Below are positions 23,533 through 32,780 of a DNA stretch of 64,000 nt, piece after piece. Both the position numbers and the translations under genes were made by a program. The stretch spans positions 124,001 through 188,000 of the forward strand of contig JANNES010000015.1 in NCBI GenBank assembly GCA_031378845.1. The letters run 5' to 3'. The stretch is from JAJNPS01 sp031378845 (GTDB taxonomy: Bacteria > Pseudomonadota > Alphaproteobacteria > Rhodobacterales > Rhodobacteraceae). The notes beneath the pieces were generated by a model. The model saw only the letters and a program-made list of their open reading frames with translations. It did no database searches and was not told where the DNA came from. Position 1 is the stretch's first letter. Every line of letters starts with the position of its first letter.

Positions 23533-26408
23533 AAGACTTCATCATTCCTGACCGTGATTTCGGCACCCCTGCGGCGAAATCCAAACAGATGGTCACATTG
23601 ACCATCGACGGCTTTGACGTAACGGTCCCCGAAGGCACATCCATCATGCGCGCGGCGGCAGAGGCCGGGATTTCGGTCCCGAAGCTCTGCGCCACCGACA
23701 GCGTCGATGCCTTCGGCTCTTGCCGTCTGTGCCTTGTGGAGATCGAGGGCCGCAATGGCACCCCGGCCTCCTGCACCACGCCGGTCGCTGCGGGCCTCAA
23801 GGTCCACACGCAGAACGCCAAGCTGAAACAGCTTCGGCGCGGGGTGATGGAGCTGTATATCTCTGACCACCCGCTGGATTGCCTGACATGTTCAGCCAAT
23901 GGCGATTGCGAGTTGCAGGATATGGCGGGCGCCGTGGGTCTGCGCGACGTGCGTTATGAGGCGGTGGACACGCATTTTCGCGCCAAGGACACGTCCGGCA
24001 TCGCCAACCCGCTGTACATTCCGCGCGACGACAGCAACCCATATTTTGCCTATGATCCGCAGAAATGCATCGTCTGCTCGCGCTGCGTGCGCGCCTGCGA
24101 GGAAGTGCAGGGCACCTTCGCGCTGACCATCGAAGGCCGGGGCTTTGATAGCCGTGTGTCGTTCGGTGCGAAATCCGACAATGCGCTGGCCTCCGACTGC
24201 GTGTCGTGTGGCGCTTGCGTCGCCGCCTGCCCGACCGCGACCCTGCAGGAAAAGTCGATCATCGAGATCGGCACGCCGTCGCATTCGGTCATCACCACCT
24301 GCGCCTATTGCGGCGTGGGATGCACCTTCAAAGCCGAAATGCGCGGCGATGAACTTGTCCGCATGACGCCCTACAAGCACGGCAAGGCCAACCGGGGCCA
24401 TTCCTGCGTCAAGGGCCGCTTTGCCTATGGCTATGCCAGCCACAAGGACCGCATCCTGAACCCGATGATCCGCGAGAACATCAACGATCCGTGGACCGAG
24501 GTAAGCTGGCCCGAGGCGATGGAGTTTGCGGCAAAGCGGATGCAGGGTCTGATCGACACCTACGGGCGGCAGTCGGTCGGGGTGATCACCTCGTCGCGCT
24601 GCACCAACGAAGAGGCTTATCTGGTTCAGAAACTGACCCGCGCGGTATTCATGAACAACAATACGGATACCTGTGCACGGGTGTGCCATTCACCCACCGG
24701 CTATGGTCTGGGTCAAACCTTCGGAACTTCGGCGGGAACGCAGGATTTTGATTCTGTTGAACACACAGACGTCGTCATCGTTATCGGTGCCAACCCGACG
24801 GACGGCCACCCGGTCTTTGCCAGCCGCTTGAAAAAGCGCTTGCGCAAGGGGGCAAAGCTGATCGTGATCGACCCGCGCCGTATTGATATGGTCGATGGCC
24901 CCCATGTGAAGGCGGCGCATCATCTGCCCTTGCGGCCCGGCACCAACGTCGCTGTCGTGACGGCGATCGCGCACACCATCGTGACCGAGGGCCTGTTCAA
25001 CGAGGCCTTTATTCGCGAGCGCTGTGATTGGGATGAATTCCAGGATTATGCCGAGTTCGTCTCGGCCCCGAACCACTCCCCCGAGGCCACGGAGCTTCTG
25101 ACCGGCGTCAAGGCGGATGAATTGCGCGCGGCCGCAAGGCTTTACGCCTTGGGTGGCAATGGCGCGATCTATTACGGGCTGGGCGTGACGGAGCATAGCC
25201 AAGGGTCCACCACCGTCATCGGCATCGCCAACCTAGCGATGCTGACCGGCAATATCGGTCGCCCAGGCGTGGGGGTGAACCCGCTGCGCGGGCAGAACAA
25301 CGTGCAGGGATCGTGCGACATGGGGTCGTTCCCGCACGAACTGCCGGGCTATCGGCACGTCAAGAATGATAGCGTGCGCGCGGTGTTCGAGGATATGTGG
25401 GGCGTCAAGATCGACAACGAGCCGGGCCTGCGCATCCCCAACATGCTGGATGCGGCGGTCGAGGGGTCGTTCAAGGGCCTTTACTGCCAGGGCGAGGATA
25501 TCCTGCAATCGGACCCCGACACCAAACATGTCGCGGCTGGCCTTGCGGCGATGGAATGTGTGATCGTCCATGACTTGTTCCTGAACGAGACAGCGAACTA
25601 CGCGCATGTGTTCTTTCCCGGCTCGTCCTTTCTGGAAAAGGACGGAACGTTCACAAACGCCGAACGCCGCATCAACCGGGTGCGCAAGGTGATGGCACCG
25701 CGCAATGGCTACGCCGATTGGGAGGTCACGCAGCTTTTTGCCAACGCGATGGGCGGCAACTGGACCTATACGCATCCCTCGCAGATCATGGACGAAGTCG
25801 CCGTGCTGACGCCTTCCTTTGCAGGGGTGTCCTACGAAAAACTGGACACCATGGGATCGGTGCAATGGCCCTGCAACGAGGCCGCCCCCGAAGGCACGCC
25901 CCTGATGCATATCGACGGCTTTGTGCGCGGCCGCGGCAAGTTCATCCGCACGGAGTACGTGGCGACCGATGAAAAGACCGGTCCGCGCTTTCCGCTCCTG
26001 CTCACCACGGGGCGGATCCTCAGCCAGTACAATGTCGGCGCGCAGACGCGGCGGACAGCGAATGTCGTCTGGCATGCCGAGGATGTGCTGGAGATCCACC
26101 CGCATGATGCGGAGGTCCGCGGCGTGAAAGACGGCGACTGGGTGCGTCTCGCCTCCCGCTCCGGCGACACCAGCCTTCGGGCGACGCTGACGGATCGGGT
26201 CAGCCCCGGCGTGGTCTACACCACGTTCCACCATCCCGACACGCAGGCCAATGTGATCACCACCGATTTCTCCGACTGGGCGACCAATTGCCCGGAATAC
26301 AAAGTGACAGCGGTGCAGGTCAGCCCCTCAAACGGGCCGACCGCGTGGCAGCAGGATTATACTGCGCAGGCAAACCTGTCGCGGCGTATCCTGCCGGCGG
26401 CCGAGTGA
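23529..26408 (+). CDS. fdsA: NAD-dependent formate dehydrogenase, alpha (catalytic) subunit
   Basis: FdsA oxidises formate to CO2 at a bis-MGD molybdenum (or tungsten) centre. The 959-residue product starts with a NuoG-like [2Fe-2S] ferredoxin domain (Cys about 54, 65, 68, 82). A His/Cys cluster (DHPLDCLTCSANGDC) and two [4Fe-4S] motifs (CIVCSRCVRAC and CVSCGACVAACPT) follow. The catalytic domain has CAYCGVGCTFK near residue 258. The metal ligand is Cys386 followed by His387 (ARVCHSPT), so it is not a selenocysteine enzyme. The position agrees with the Rhodobacter enzyme as I remember it. The molybdopterin domain ends with a C-terminal beta-barrel. fdhD overlaps its stop. Confidence 0.97.
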   Translation: MKDFIIPDRDFGTPAAKSKQMVTLTIDGFDVTVPEGTSIMRAAAEAGISVPKLCATDSVDAFGSCRLCLVEIEGRNGTPASCTTPVAAGLKVHTQNAKLKQLRRGVMELYISDHPLDCLTCSANGDCELQDMAGAVGLRDVRYEAVDTHFRAKDTSGIANPLYIPRDDSNPYFAYDPQKCIVCSRCVRACEEVQGTFALTIEGRGFDSRVSFGAKSDNALASDCVSCGACVAACPTATLQEKSIIEIGTPSHSVITTCAYCGVGCTFKAEMRGDELVRMTPYKHGKANRGHSCVKGRFAYGYASHKDRILNPMIRENINDPWTEVSWPEAMEFAAKRMQGLIDTYGRQSVGVITSSRCTNEEAYLVQKLTRAVFMNNNTDTCARVCHSPTGYGLGQTFGTSAGTQDFDSVEHTDVVIVIGANPTDGHPVFASRLKKRLRKGAKLIVIDPRRIDMVDGPHVKAAHHLPLRPGTNVAVVTAIAHTIVTEGLFNEAFIRERCDWDEFQDYAEFVSAPNHSPEATELLTGVKADELRAAARLYALGGNGAIYYGLGVTEHSQGSTTVIGIANLAMLTGNIGRPGVGVNPLRGQNNVQGSCDMGSFPHELPGYRHVKNDSVRAVFEDMWGVKIDNEPGLRIPNMLDAAVEGSFKGLYCQGEDILQSDPDTKHVAAGLAAMECVIVHDLFLNETANYAHVFFPGSSFLEKDGTFTNAERRINRVRKVMAPRNGYADWEVTQLFANAMGGNWTYTHPSQIMDEVAVLTPSFAGVSYEKLDTMGSVQWPCNEAAPEGTPLMHIDGFVRGRGKFIRTEYVATDEKTGPRFPLLLTTGRILSQYNVGAQTRRTANVVWHAEDVLEIHPHDAEVRGVKDGDWVRLASRSGDTSLRATLTDRVSPGVVYTTFHHPDTQANVITTDFSDWATNCPEYKVTAVQVSPSNGPTAWQQDYTAQANLSRRILPAAE

Positions 26409-27208
26409 TGCAAGGCGCGCGCGCCATACCGCGTCTTGCTTTTGGGGCGCGCATCGAAGCCGGGGAACGGGTCTTGCCCGAGGAGACTGCCGTGGCCCTG
26501 TCCTTCAACGGCACCACGCAGGCGGTAATGATGGCGACACCTGCCGATCTGGTGGATTTCGGCTATGGCTTTGCGCTGACCGAGGGCATCGCACGCCCCG
26601 AAGAGGTTGAAACAGTCGAGATTGTCAAAACCCCAAAGGGCATCGACGTGCAAGTTTGGGTGACGGTCGCCGCCGAGGCGCGGCTTGCCGCACGGCGCCG
26701 GACCATGGCAGGCCCGGTCGGCTGTGGCCTTTGCGGGATCGACAGTATTGATCAGGCGCTGCGCGAGGTGCCTTTGGTTCCCCATAGCGGATTTCGGATG
26801 ACCCCGGGCGATGTCATGGCGGCGGTTGGCGCATTGCCGGAAGAACAACGGCTGCATGACGCAACCCGCGCCGTGCATTGCGCGGCTTTCTGGACCCCGC
26901 TTGGTATTCAGGCCGCGCGCGAAGATGTGGGCCGCCACAATGCCTTGGACAAACTTGCAGGCCATCTGGCACGGTCACCGCGGCACGATGGGGCCGTCGT
27001 GCTGACCAGCCGCGTGTCCATCGACATGGTTCAGAAAGTCGCTGCCTTGGGCACCGGGATCCTGATCGCCGTCTCGGCCCCGACCGCCGATGCCGTGGCC
27101 TTGGCCGAAAGTGCCGGGATCACCCTGATCGCGCTGGCCCGGCCCGACCGGTTCGAAGTTTTCACCCACTCCGACCGCTTGATGACAGAGACCCAACATG
27201 TCCGCTGA
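26408..27208 (+). CDS. fdhD: Formate dehydrogenase accessory sulfurtransferase
   Basis: FdhD (also called FdsC in these operons) passes sulfur to bis-MGD so that FdsA becomes active. The 266-residue product has the cysteine loop GPVGCGLCGID (about residues 105-115) and REDVGRHNALDK, both hallmarks of the family. The ATG at 26408 overlaps the TGA of fdsA (TGATG); the longer frame is not used. Its stop lies within the start of fdsD. Confidence 0.95.
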   Translation: MQGARAIPRLAFGARIEAGERVLPEETAVALSFNGTTQAVMMATPADLVDFGYGFALTEGIARPEEVETVEIVKTPKGIDVQVWVTVAAEARLAARRRTMAGPVGCGLCGIDSIDQALREVPLVPHSGFRMTPGDVMAAVGALPEEQRLHDATRAVHCAAFWTPLGIQAAREDVGRHNALDKLAGHLARSPRHDGAVVLTSRVSIDMVQKVAALGTGILIAVSAPTADAVALAESAGITLIALARPDRFEVFTHSDRLMTETQHVR

Positions 27209-27419
27209 CAAGATCGCCCATATGGCCAACCAGATCGCGCTTTTCATGGAAAGCAAGCCCCATGCCGAGGGTATCGATGGATTTGCAAGCCATATCAATG
27301 ATTTCTGGGAGCCCCGGATGCGCCGGCAGTTCTTTGAGCTGATCGACCGGGGCGGTGCCGAGTTCCGGCCGTTGGTGATCGAGGCCGCAGCAAAGGTCAG
27401 ACGCCCGCAGGCCGCCTAA
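27198..27419 (+). CDS. fdsD: NAD-dependent formate dehydrogenase, delta subunit
   Basis: FdsD is the small delta subunit that associates with the alpha subunit and is needed for an active, stable complex in Rhodobacter-type enzymes. It has 73 residues and is mostly helical. DKIAHMANQIALFME at the start and the FWEPRMRRQFFELI segment are typical of the family. It overlaps fdhD by 11 bases and ends the operon. A hairpin follows at 27428. Confidence 0.93.
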   Translation: MSADKIAHMANQIALFMESKPHAEGIDGFASHINDFWEPRMRRQFFELIDRGGAEFRPLVIEAAAKVRRPQAA

Positions 27420-27427
27420 AGCGTTCT

Positions 27428-27454
27428 GCCGTCAATCTGGGTTGGATTGACGGC
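27428..27454. terminator. Perfect 10-bp hairpin between converging fdsD and PPTase genes
   Basis: GCCGTCAATC and GATTGACGGC form a perfect stem around a seven-base loop, nine bases after the fdsD stop. No T run follows on either strand. It could work as a weak two-way terminator or mRNA-protecting hairpin between the converging transcripts. Confidence 0.6.
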
Positions 27455-27515
27455 ACACCAAGAAAGGCGATCGGCGGGTATGTTGCGTTTCTTGCCTTTG
27501 ATCAGGCGCACCAGA

Positions 27516-28187
27516 TCAAAGCCAAAACGCGTCAAGGCCACAGAATGCCGCGACGTATCCATCTGCGCGGCAGGTTAGGCCTGATAACCGGGTCCCTTTG
27601 GCAAAGGCCGGTAGATCGATCATCAGCTGCGCAACAAAGCCTTTGTCTGTCGCGGTGATGTGCAGGGCGTGAAAATCCATCAAGGTTCGGCTCGTCGGAT
27701 AAATTGCCTTGTAGACCGCTTCCTTGGCCACAAAGGCGTCCATCGCCGCGCGCGCCTGTCCAGCCAATGGCAGCCCGCTGATCACAACAAGCTCTTCGGC
27801 ACGCAAAACCTCTGGCCAGAGGTCAGGCTCAAGGTCGCGGTCATCCTCAAGATCGAACCCCAGCCCGGCCCAGTCGCGCGATTGCCCGACCACCGCCAGA
27901 CACAGCGCATGCGTGTGGGTGATTGATCCGGTCACGCCCGATGGCCAGATCGGCGCGCGGTCCTGGCCAAAAGGGACCGCGTCCGGTGGAATGCCCTGCA
28001 ACGCCATGGCGGCCCGGGCCGCGCGCCGACCAGCTGCAAACTCGGCCATCCTTTTCGGGACCGCATGGTCCAGACTTTCGCCCGGCCACAGTCCATATGA
28101 CCCCGCACACGGGTCATCTGCGGCAATCGTGATCCCTTTGGGAATTGCCGCGCGCAGCAACGCCAAAAGCACCGCTGCGTCAGGCAT
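27516..28187 (-). CDS. 4'-phosphopantetheinyl transferase (EntD-like)
   Basis: This enzyme attaches the phosphopantetheine arm of CoA to the Ser of carrier domains, activating the NRPS and PKS encoded just upstream. The 223-residue product has the EntD-type segments WPSGVTGSITHTH (about residues 81-93), GFDLED with the metal-binding acids (110-115), and AFVAKEAVYKAIYP (151-164). The ATG at 28187 overlaps the end of the NRPS gene by eight bases. The long upstream extension of the frame is a shadow of the NRPS. It is the last gene of the cluster. Confidence 0.93.
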   Translation of the reverse strand: MPDAAVLLALLRAAIPKGITIAADDPCAGSYGLWPGESLDHAVPKRMAEFAAGRRAARAAMALQGIPPDAVPFGQDRAPIWPSGVTGSITHTHALCLAVVGQSRDWAGLGFDLEDDRDLEPDLWPEVLRAEELVVISGLPLAGQARAAMDAFVAKEAVYKAIYPTSRTLMDFHALHITATDKGFVAQLMIDLPAFAKGTRLSGLTCRADGYVAAFCGLDAFWL

Positions 28188-31100
28188 CCACGCCGCCGCG
28201 ACGCATGCGCATGGCCGCGCGCCGCGACATCGCGTCCGACCGCGCATCGGCGCGGTCATCCTCGGTCGCCGCGACAGCCGGAGCTGCGGGGCGATCATCG
28301 AGATGCTTGGCAAGGGCACCCAAGGTGGGGAAACGGAAGATGTCAGTGATCGACAGCTTTTTAGCCCCGAGCGCGTCGCGGATCTCACGGTGCACCTGCA
28401 CCGCCAGCAAGCTATGCCCGCCCAAGGCAAAGAAGTTGTCGCGCAGACCGATCTTGGGGACACCCAGAACACGCGACCAGATCGCGGCAATCTGCGCCTC
28501 CATCCCGGCAGCCGGGGGGGCCGATGGTTCGGCATCGGCTTGCGCGATCCGGGCCATCGGTGCAGGCAACGCCTTGCGGTCAACCTTTCGATTGGGCGTC
28601 AGCGGGAATCGGTCCAGCTGCATGAAATGCGCGGGTACCATATGTTCGGGCAGGTGCGCGGCCAGGGCTTTGCGCAATTCCGCCTCAACCCCGGTGCCGG
28701 TCAGATAGGCGACCAGCCGCAGATCGCCGGGATTATCTTCGCGCATGACAACCACGGCCTGCGACACACCGGCTTGGGCCTCCAGGGCCGCCTCGATCTC
28801 TCCCGGCTCGATGCGGTAACCGCGCAGTTTCACCTGACCATCTGCGCGGCCAACAAAGTCCAGCCGACCATCCGCCCGCCAGCGCACGAGGTCCCCCGTC
28901 CGGTACATCCGCGCGCCCCACGAGGCCGCTCGATCCGCGCTGACAAAGGGGTCCGCCCTGAACCGCTCTTCGGTCAGATCCGGTCGCTGCCAATAGCCGC
29001 GCGCCACACCATGCCCGCCGATCCACAGCTCCCCCGCGACACCAAGGGCGACGGGTTCCAGCGCGTCATCCAGCACATACATCTGCTGATTGGCCAGTGG
29101 CGTGCCGATATTTGCAATCGGCTCGGCCTCTTCGACAGCGTTGGTCGAGGACCAGATCGTGGTTTCGGTTGGTCCATACATATTGACGATGCGCGCCGAG
29201 GTCGCCTGCCGCAGATCACTGACCAGACCGCCCGACAGAGCCTCACCGCCCAGCATCAGCGTCTTGATGCCGCCCAAGGCGCTGCGCGAGTCGTTGTTCG
29301 TGGCGATCATCCGCGCCATGGACGGGGTGCATTGCAAATGCGTCACGCCGTGCCGAGATATTTGGGCCGCGATGGAAAAGTCATCCGCATCCGGCGTGCC
29401 GCCCGCATTCGTCTGGCGCAGCACGTCCGCCAGAGGGCGCAGACCCGCCAGAACCGTCTCGGTCGCGATGCCATAGTCGATGAGGCATGCCACCTCATCC
29501 ACACCGATGGCTTTGAGCGTCTCGACCCGCGCCAGCGCATCCTCGACCGTGCCGAAAAGCCCTGAATCCTCGAAATACCTCTGGAAGGCAAAGTCGAGGA
29601 TGGCGTCCAAATCTTCGGGCGACAAGCTGCCCATGTCGATATCCATGGGGTTCGACACGCCCGCCGGTTTCTTGAAGGCCGGAAACGCCCAGGCATACTG
29701 CTTGATCAGCGCGGCGGCCGAGCGCAGGTAATCCTTCATCGGTTCACGCGAAATCTCGCGCGCCTTGTCGCGCGTCTCGGCGATAAAGGTATGCAGCATC
29801 AAGGTGACGGTCCGGTCCGCAGGGTCATGGCCAGCCGTGCGCAACGCGTCGTGATAGAGCCTGATCTTGCCGGCAACCTCATCAATCGTCTGACCCAACA
29901 GGTGCGTCAGGACATTCGCGCCCAAGCTTCCGGCCTCGCGCCAGGTTTCAGGGTTGCCCGCCGTGGTCACCCAGACCTGCAGTTCCTTTGAGACCGGTCG
30001 CGGTTGTGTCTTGACCGGGAACATGCCCTTGGCCGTTGGAAACTCCACCGCCTCACCGCGCCACAGGCGGCGGACCTGATCGATGGATGTCAACAAAGCG
30101 GCCTTGTTTGCAGGCGGCGTATTTTCCGGGCGCAGCACGAAATCATCGGGCTGCCAGCCCGAGGCAAAGGCGATCCCGGCGCGCCCATTGGTCAGGTTGT
30201 CGATCACCGCCCATTCCTCGGCGATCCGCGCCGGATGGTGCAGCGGGGCCACGCAGGACCCCGCGCGGACGCCAATGGTCTTGGTCATGCCCGCGATGGC
30301 GGCTCCGGCAACCGAAGGGTTCGGATACGGCCCGCCAAAGGCATGGAAATGCCGCTCCGGCGTCCAGACGGCACAAAAGCCGTTGTCATCGGCAAACCGC
30401 GCCCCTTCGAGCAGCAATTCGTACTTTTTGGCCCCTGCGCCGTCGTCATTACCCCAATAGTAAAGGGAAAACTCCATGCCCTTTGCACTGATGACGGTGC
30501 CCGCCGACACCAGCGCGCGCTGTTCGTCAGAGGTCAGAACCACCTTGAATCCGCGCGCCAGAGTCCAGAACAGCTCCAGCACCGAAATATCAAACGACAG
30601 CGACGTCACGGCCATCCAGGTGCCAGGTATCGTCCCGAGCCGCGCGTCCATCCCGGCGAAAAAGTTCATGACGTTGCGGTGTTCGACCATCACGCCCTTG
30701 GGCCGCCCGGTCGATCCCGATGTATAGATCATGTAGGCCAGATCGGCAGGCGTGACGCCCGTTGCCGGGTTCTCGTCGCGCGCCCCACGGATCGCCGGAT
30801 CGGTGTCGATCAGCAGCACCGACGCGGCATGGGCAGGCAGATCGATCCCTGATTGCGTGACGATCACCGGACAAGCGCTGTCCGCGATGTAAAGTGCGAT
30901 GCGATCAGCCGGATAGGCAGGGTCCATCGGCACATAGGCGCCGCCTGCCTTTTGGATGGCCAGCGCGCCCACGACCATATCCGGCGATCGGCGCGTGCAC
31001 AGCCCGATCAGCGTGCCCGGGCGGACACCCATCCCGATCAAGACATGCGCCACACGGTTCGCGCGGGCATTCAACTCGGCATATGTCAGGCTTTGCGCAT

Positions 31101-32748
31101 CGCAGACAAGTGCCACGGCGTCCGGATTGCGCAGGACCTGCGCCTCAAACGCCTGATGCAGGCACAAGTCAGCCTCATAGGGTGCCGCCGTGTTGTTCCA
31201 TTCGCTCAGGACCCTCTCGCGCTCTGCCTCGGTCAGGACCGAGACCGTCGCAAGTGGCGCGGTTCCCGGTTGGGCGGCCAGACGTCCGGCGATATCTGCG
31301 ATGCGCGCCGCCAGAGCCTCTGCCTGGTCACGTGGCAGCCGGGTCCGGTCATAGGCCATTGCGCCGAAGATCAGCGTCACCACAGTGCCCGTAACGGGAA
31401 CGCCCGTGGCTGACAGGCCCAACTGTGGCACCTCCAGACCGGCAAGGCTTTGATCGCGGGTCAGTAAATCCAGCGCAAACGATGGATTAGCCTCTGCCGC
31501 CGTGATGCCCGCCGCAATCGCTGAAAGCCCCGCGTCAATATTGTTCGACGCGTCTACCCGCAACGGCACCCAGTCGCTGACATAGCCAGGCGCTACGGAT
31601 ACCGCCATCGACAGCGCAAGATCAGCGCTGCCTTGCCCCGACAATCGCAAGGCCGCCAGCGCCAAGTGACCCAAAGCCGGGGCTGCAGCGTCCCTTGCCC
31701 CCGGCAGCGGCACCATCTGCCAATCGGCAGGGGTTTGCGCTGGGACAGCCGCTTCGATCTGCGCGGGCCGCAGCGCCAAAAGGCGGCGACGCGCGCCACC
31801 ATCGCCAGCCGCGACCCGCCGCGTGACCTGGGTCAAGTGTTCGGCACCCGCCGCTTCGAGCGTGTCAACGTGATCTGCTTGCAGCGTTCCGGCGTCAACA
31901 GGCAAACCATGTCGCTGGCAAGTGAGCCCAGACAGCAAGACCGCGCCGTCCGCACAGGCCACGACCAGCCCGTCTGTCGTTGCCTGCACGATCTGTCCCG
32001 GCGCGCCCCTGCCGTCGACGCGTATCGCCGCCCCGACATTCAGAACCCGCGTGCCGATAGCCACCTTGGCAGTGGTCATCGGGTTCCAGTAGCCGCCATG
32101 ATCCAAGCCACAGACAAGCCGAAGGACTGACTCCGCAGGCTGCGAAAAGTCGATCCGCCCAAACGCCGCCGGACGGTCGTCGCGCCGATAAAGCCTGCGT
32201 GCGGCAACGTCCTGCAGGGTACGGTTCAGCCCGATTTCCATCTGCGACATCACGTCGGAAAAGCTGTCAATGGCAGCGGCAAAACAGCGCGTGTTCAGGC
32301 TGAGAGCGGTCTCGCCCGGCGCGATATCGAACAGACGCTGCACCAGAATATCGCCATCATCGACACCGTCGCCGATCAGATGCCAGCTGATCCCGTGACC
32401 CGCCTCGCCGTTCAGGATGGACCAGATCGGGGCATTCAGCCCTGCGTAACCGGGCAATGGTCCGTCATGGAAATTGATCGCACCTTTGGTGGCCAGCGCC
32501 AAAGCAGATTTCGCGATGATGTGCAGATTTGCAATCGACAAGAGCCAGTCAAAGGTAACCCCGTCAAGGTCACGCTCCCACCCCGGCACTTGGTCAATGA
32601 TGCGCAGCTTGGCAGCCTCGGCCCAGGCCCGCACGCCTGCATCATGCGTGACAACCGCACCTACCACATGGCCGCGCGCCAGCAACTGCGCGCCGCATTC
32701 GCGGGTAAGGCTCTCGTTGCCGATCAAGAGGGCTGCGAAGCCTGCCAC
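28180..32748 (-). CDS. NRPS: formyltransferase - partial C - A(with inserted luciferase-like monooxygenase) - PCP
   Basis: This encodes a 1522-residue multidomain enzyme. Residues 1-305 form a methionyl-tRNA-formyltransferase-like domain with the Asn-x-His pair (N92, H94 in INFHDGPLPGYAG) and the following Asp in DDGDIL. Residues about 365-515 resemble only the C-terminal half of a condensation domain, with no HHxxxDG. The adenylation domain spans 530-1400. A3 (YTSGSTGRPKGV) and A4 (FDISVLELFW) come first, then a luciferase-like flavin monooxygenase at about 756-1095 (FSLYYWG, VWTPERHFHAFGG), then A5 (NMYGPTETT), A8 and A10. The PCP Ser is about 1446 (LGGHSL). The pocket residues read D-I-L-Q-M-G-M-I-W-K, close to the glycine code. 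Start GTG at 32748 follows AAAGGA; the longer ATG frame is rejected. It has no release domain of its own. Confidence 0.93.
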   Translation of the reverse strand: MAGFAALLIGNESLTRECGAQLLARGHVVGAVVTHDAGVRAWAEAAKLRIIDQVPGWERDLDGVTFDWLLSIANLHIIAKSALALATKGAINFHDGPLPGYAGLNAPIWSILNGEAGHGISWHLIGDGVDDGDILVQRLFDIAPGETALSLNTRCFAAAIDSFSDVMSQMEIGLNRTLQDVAARRLYRRDDRPAAFGRIDFSQPAESVLRLVCGLDHGGYWNPMTTAKVAIGTRVLNVGAAIRVDGRGAPGQIVQATTDGLVVACADGAVLLSGLTCQRHGLPVDAGTLQADHVDTLEAAGAEHLTQVTRRVAAGDGGARRRLLALRPAQIEAAVPAQTPADWQMVPLPGARDAAAPALGHLALAALRLSGQGSADLALSMAVSVAPGYVSDWVPLRVDASNNIDAGLSAIAAGITAAEANPSFALDLLTRDQSLAGLEVPQLGLSATGVPVTGTVVTLIFGAMAYDRTRLPRDQAEALAARIADIAGRLAAQPGTAPLATVSVLTEAERERVLSEWNNTAAPYEADLCLHQAFEAQVLRNPDAVALVCDAQSLTYAELNARANRVAHVLIGMGVRPGTLIGLCTRRSPDMVVGALAIQKAGGAYVPMDPAYPADRIALYIADSACPVIVTQSGIDLPAHAASVLLIDTDPAIRGARDENPATGVTPADLAYMIYTSGSTGRPKGVMVEHRNVMNFFAGMDARLGTIPGTWMAVTSLSFDISVLELFWTLARGFKVVLTSDEQRALVSAGTVISAKGMEFSLYYWGNDDGAGAKKYELLLEGARFADDNGFCAVWTPERHFHAFGGPYPNPSVAGAAIAGMTKTIGVRAGSCVAPLHHPARIAEEWAVIDNLTNGRAGIAFASGWQPDDFVLRPENTPPANKAALLTSIDQVRRLWRGEAVEFPTAKGMFPVKTQPRPVSKELQVWVTTAGNPETWREAGSLGANVLTHLLGQTIDEVAGKIRLYHDALRTAGHDPADRTVTLMLHTFIAETRDKAREISREPMKDYLRSAAALIKQYAWAFPAFKKPAGVSNPMDIDMGSLSPEDLDAILDFAFQRYFEDSGLFGTVEDALARVETLKAIGVDEVACLIDYGIATETVLAGLRPLADVLRQTNAGGTPDADDFSIAAQISRHGVTHLQCTPSMARMIATNNDSRSALGGIKTLMLGGEALSGGLVSDLRQATSARIVNMYGPTETTIWSSTNAVEEAEPIANIGTPLANQQMYVLDDALEPVALGVAGELWIGGHGVARGYWQRPDLTEERFRADPFVSADRAASWGARMYRTGDLVRWRADGRLDFVGRADGQVKLRGYRIEPGEIEAALEAQAGVSQAVVVMREDNPGDLRLVAYLTGTGVEAELRKALAAHLPEHMVPAHFMQLDRFPLTPNRKVDRKALPAPMARIAQADAEPSAPPAAGMEAQIAAIWSRVLGVPKIGLRDNFFALGGHSLLAVQVHREIRDALGAKKLSITDIFRFPTLGALAKHLDDRPAAPAVAATEDDRADARSDAMSRRAAMRMRRGGVDA

Positions 32749-32780
32749 CTTGGAATCCTTTCTAAGAATACCCGCACAGA

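Noticed and set aside
27724..29565. Plus-strand frame of 613 residues
   Set aside because: Antisense shadow of the PPTase and NRPS genes, with no recognisable domain.
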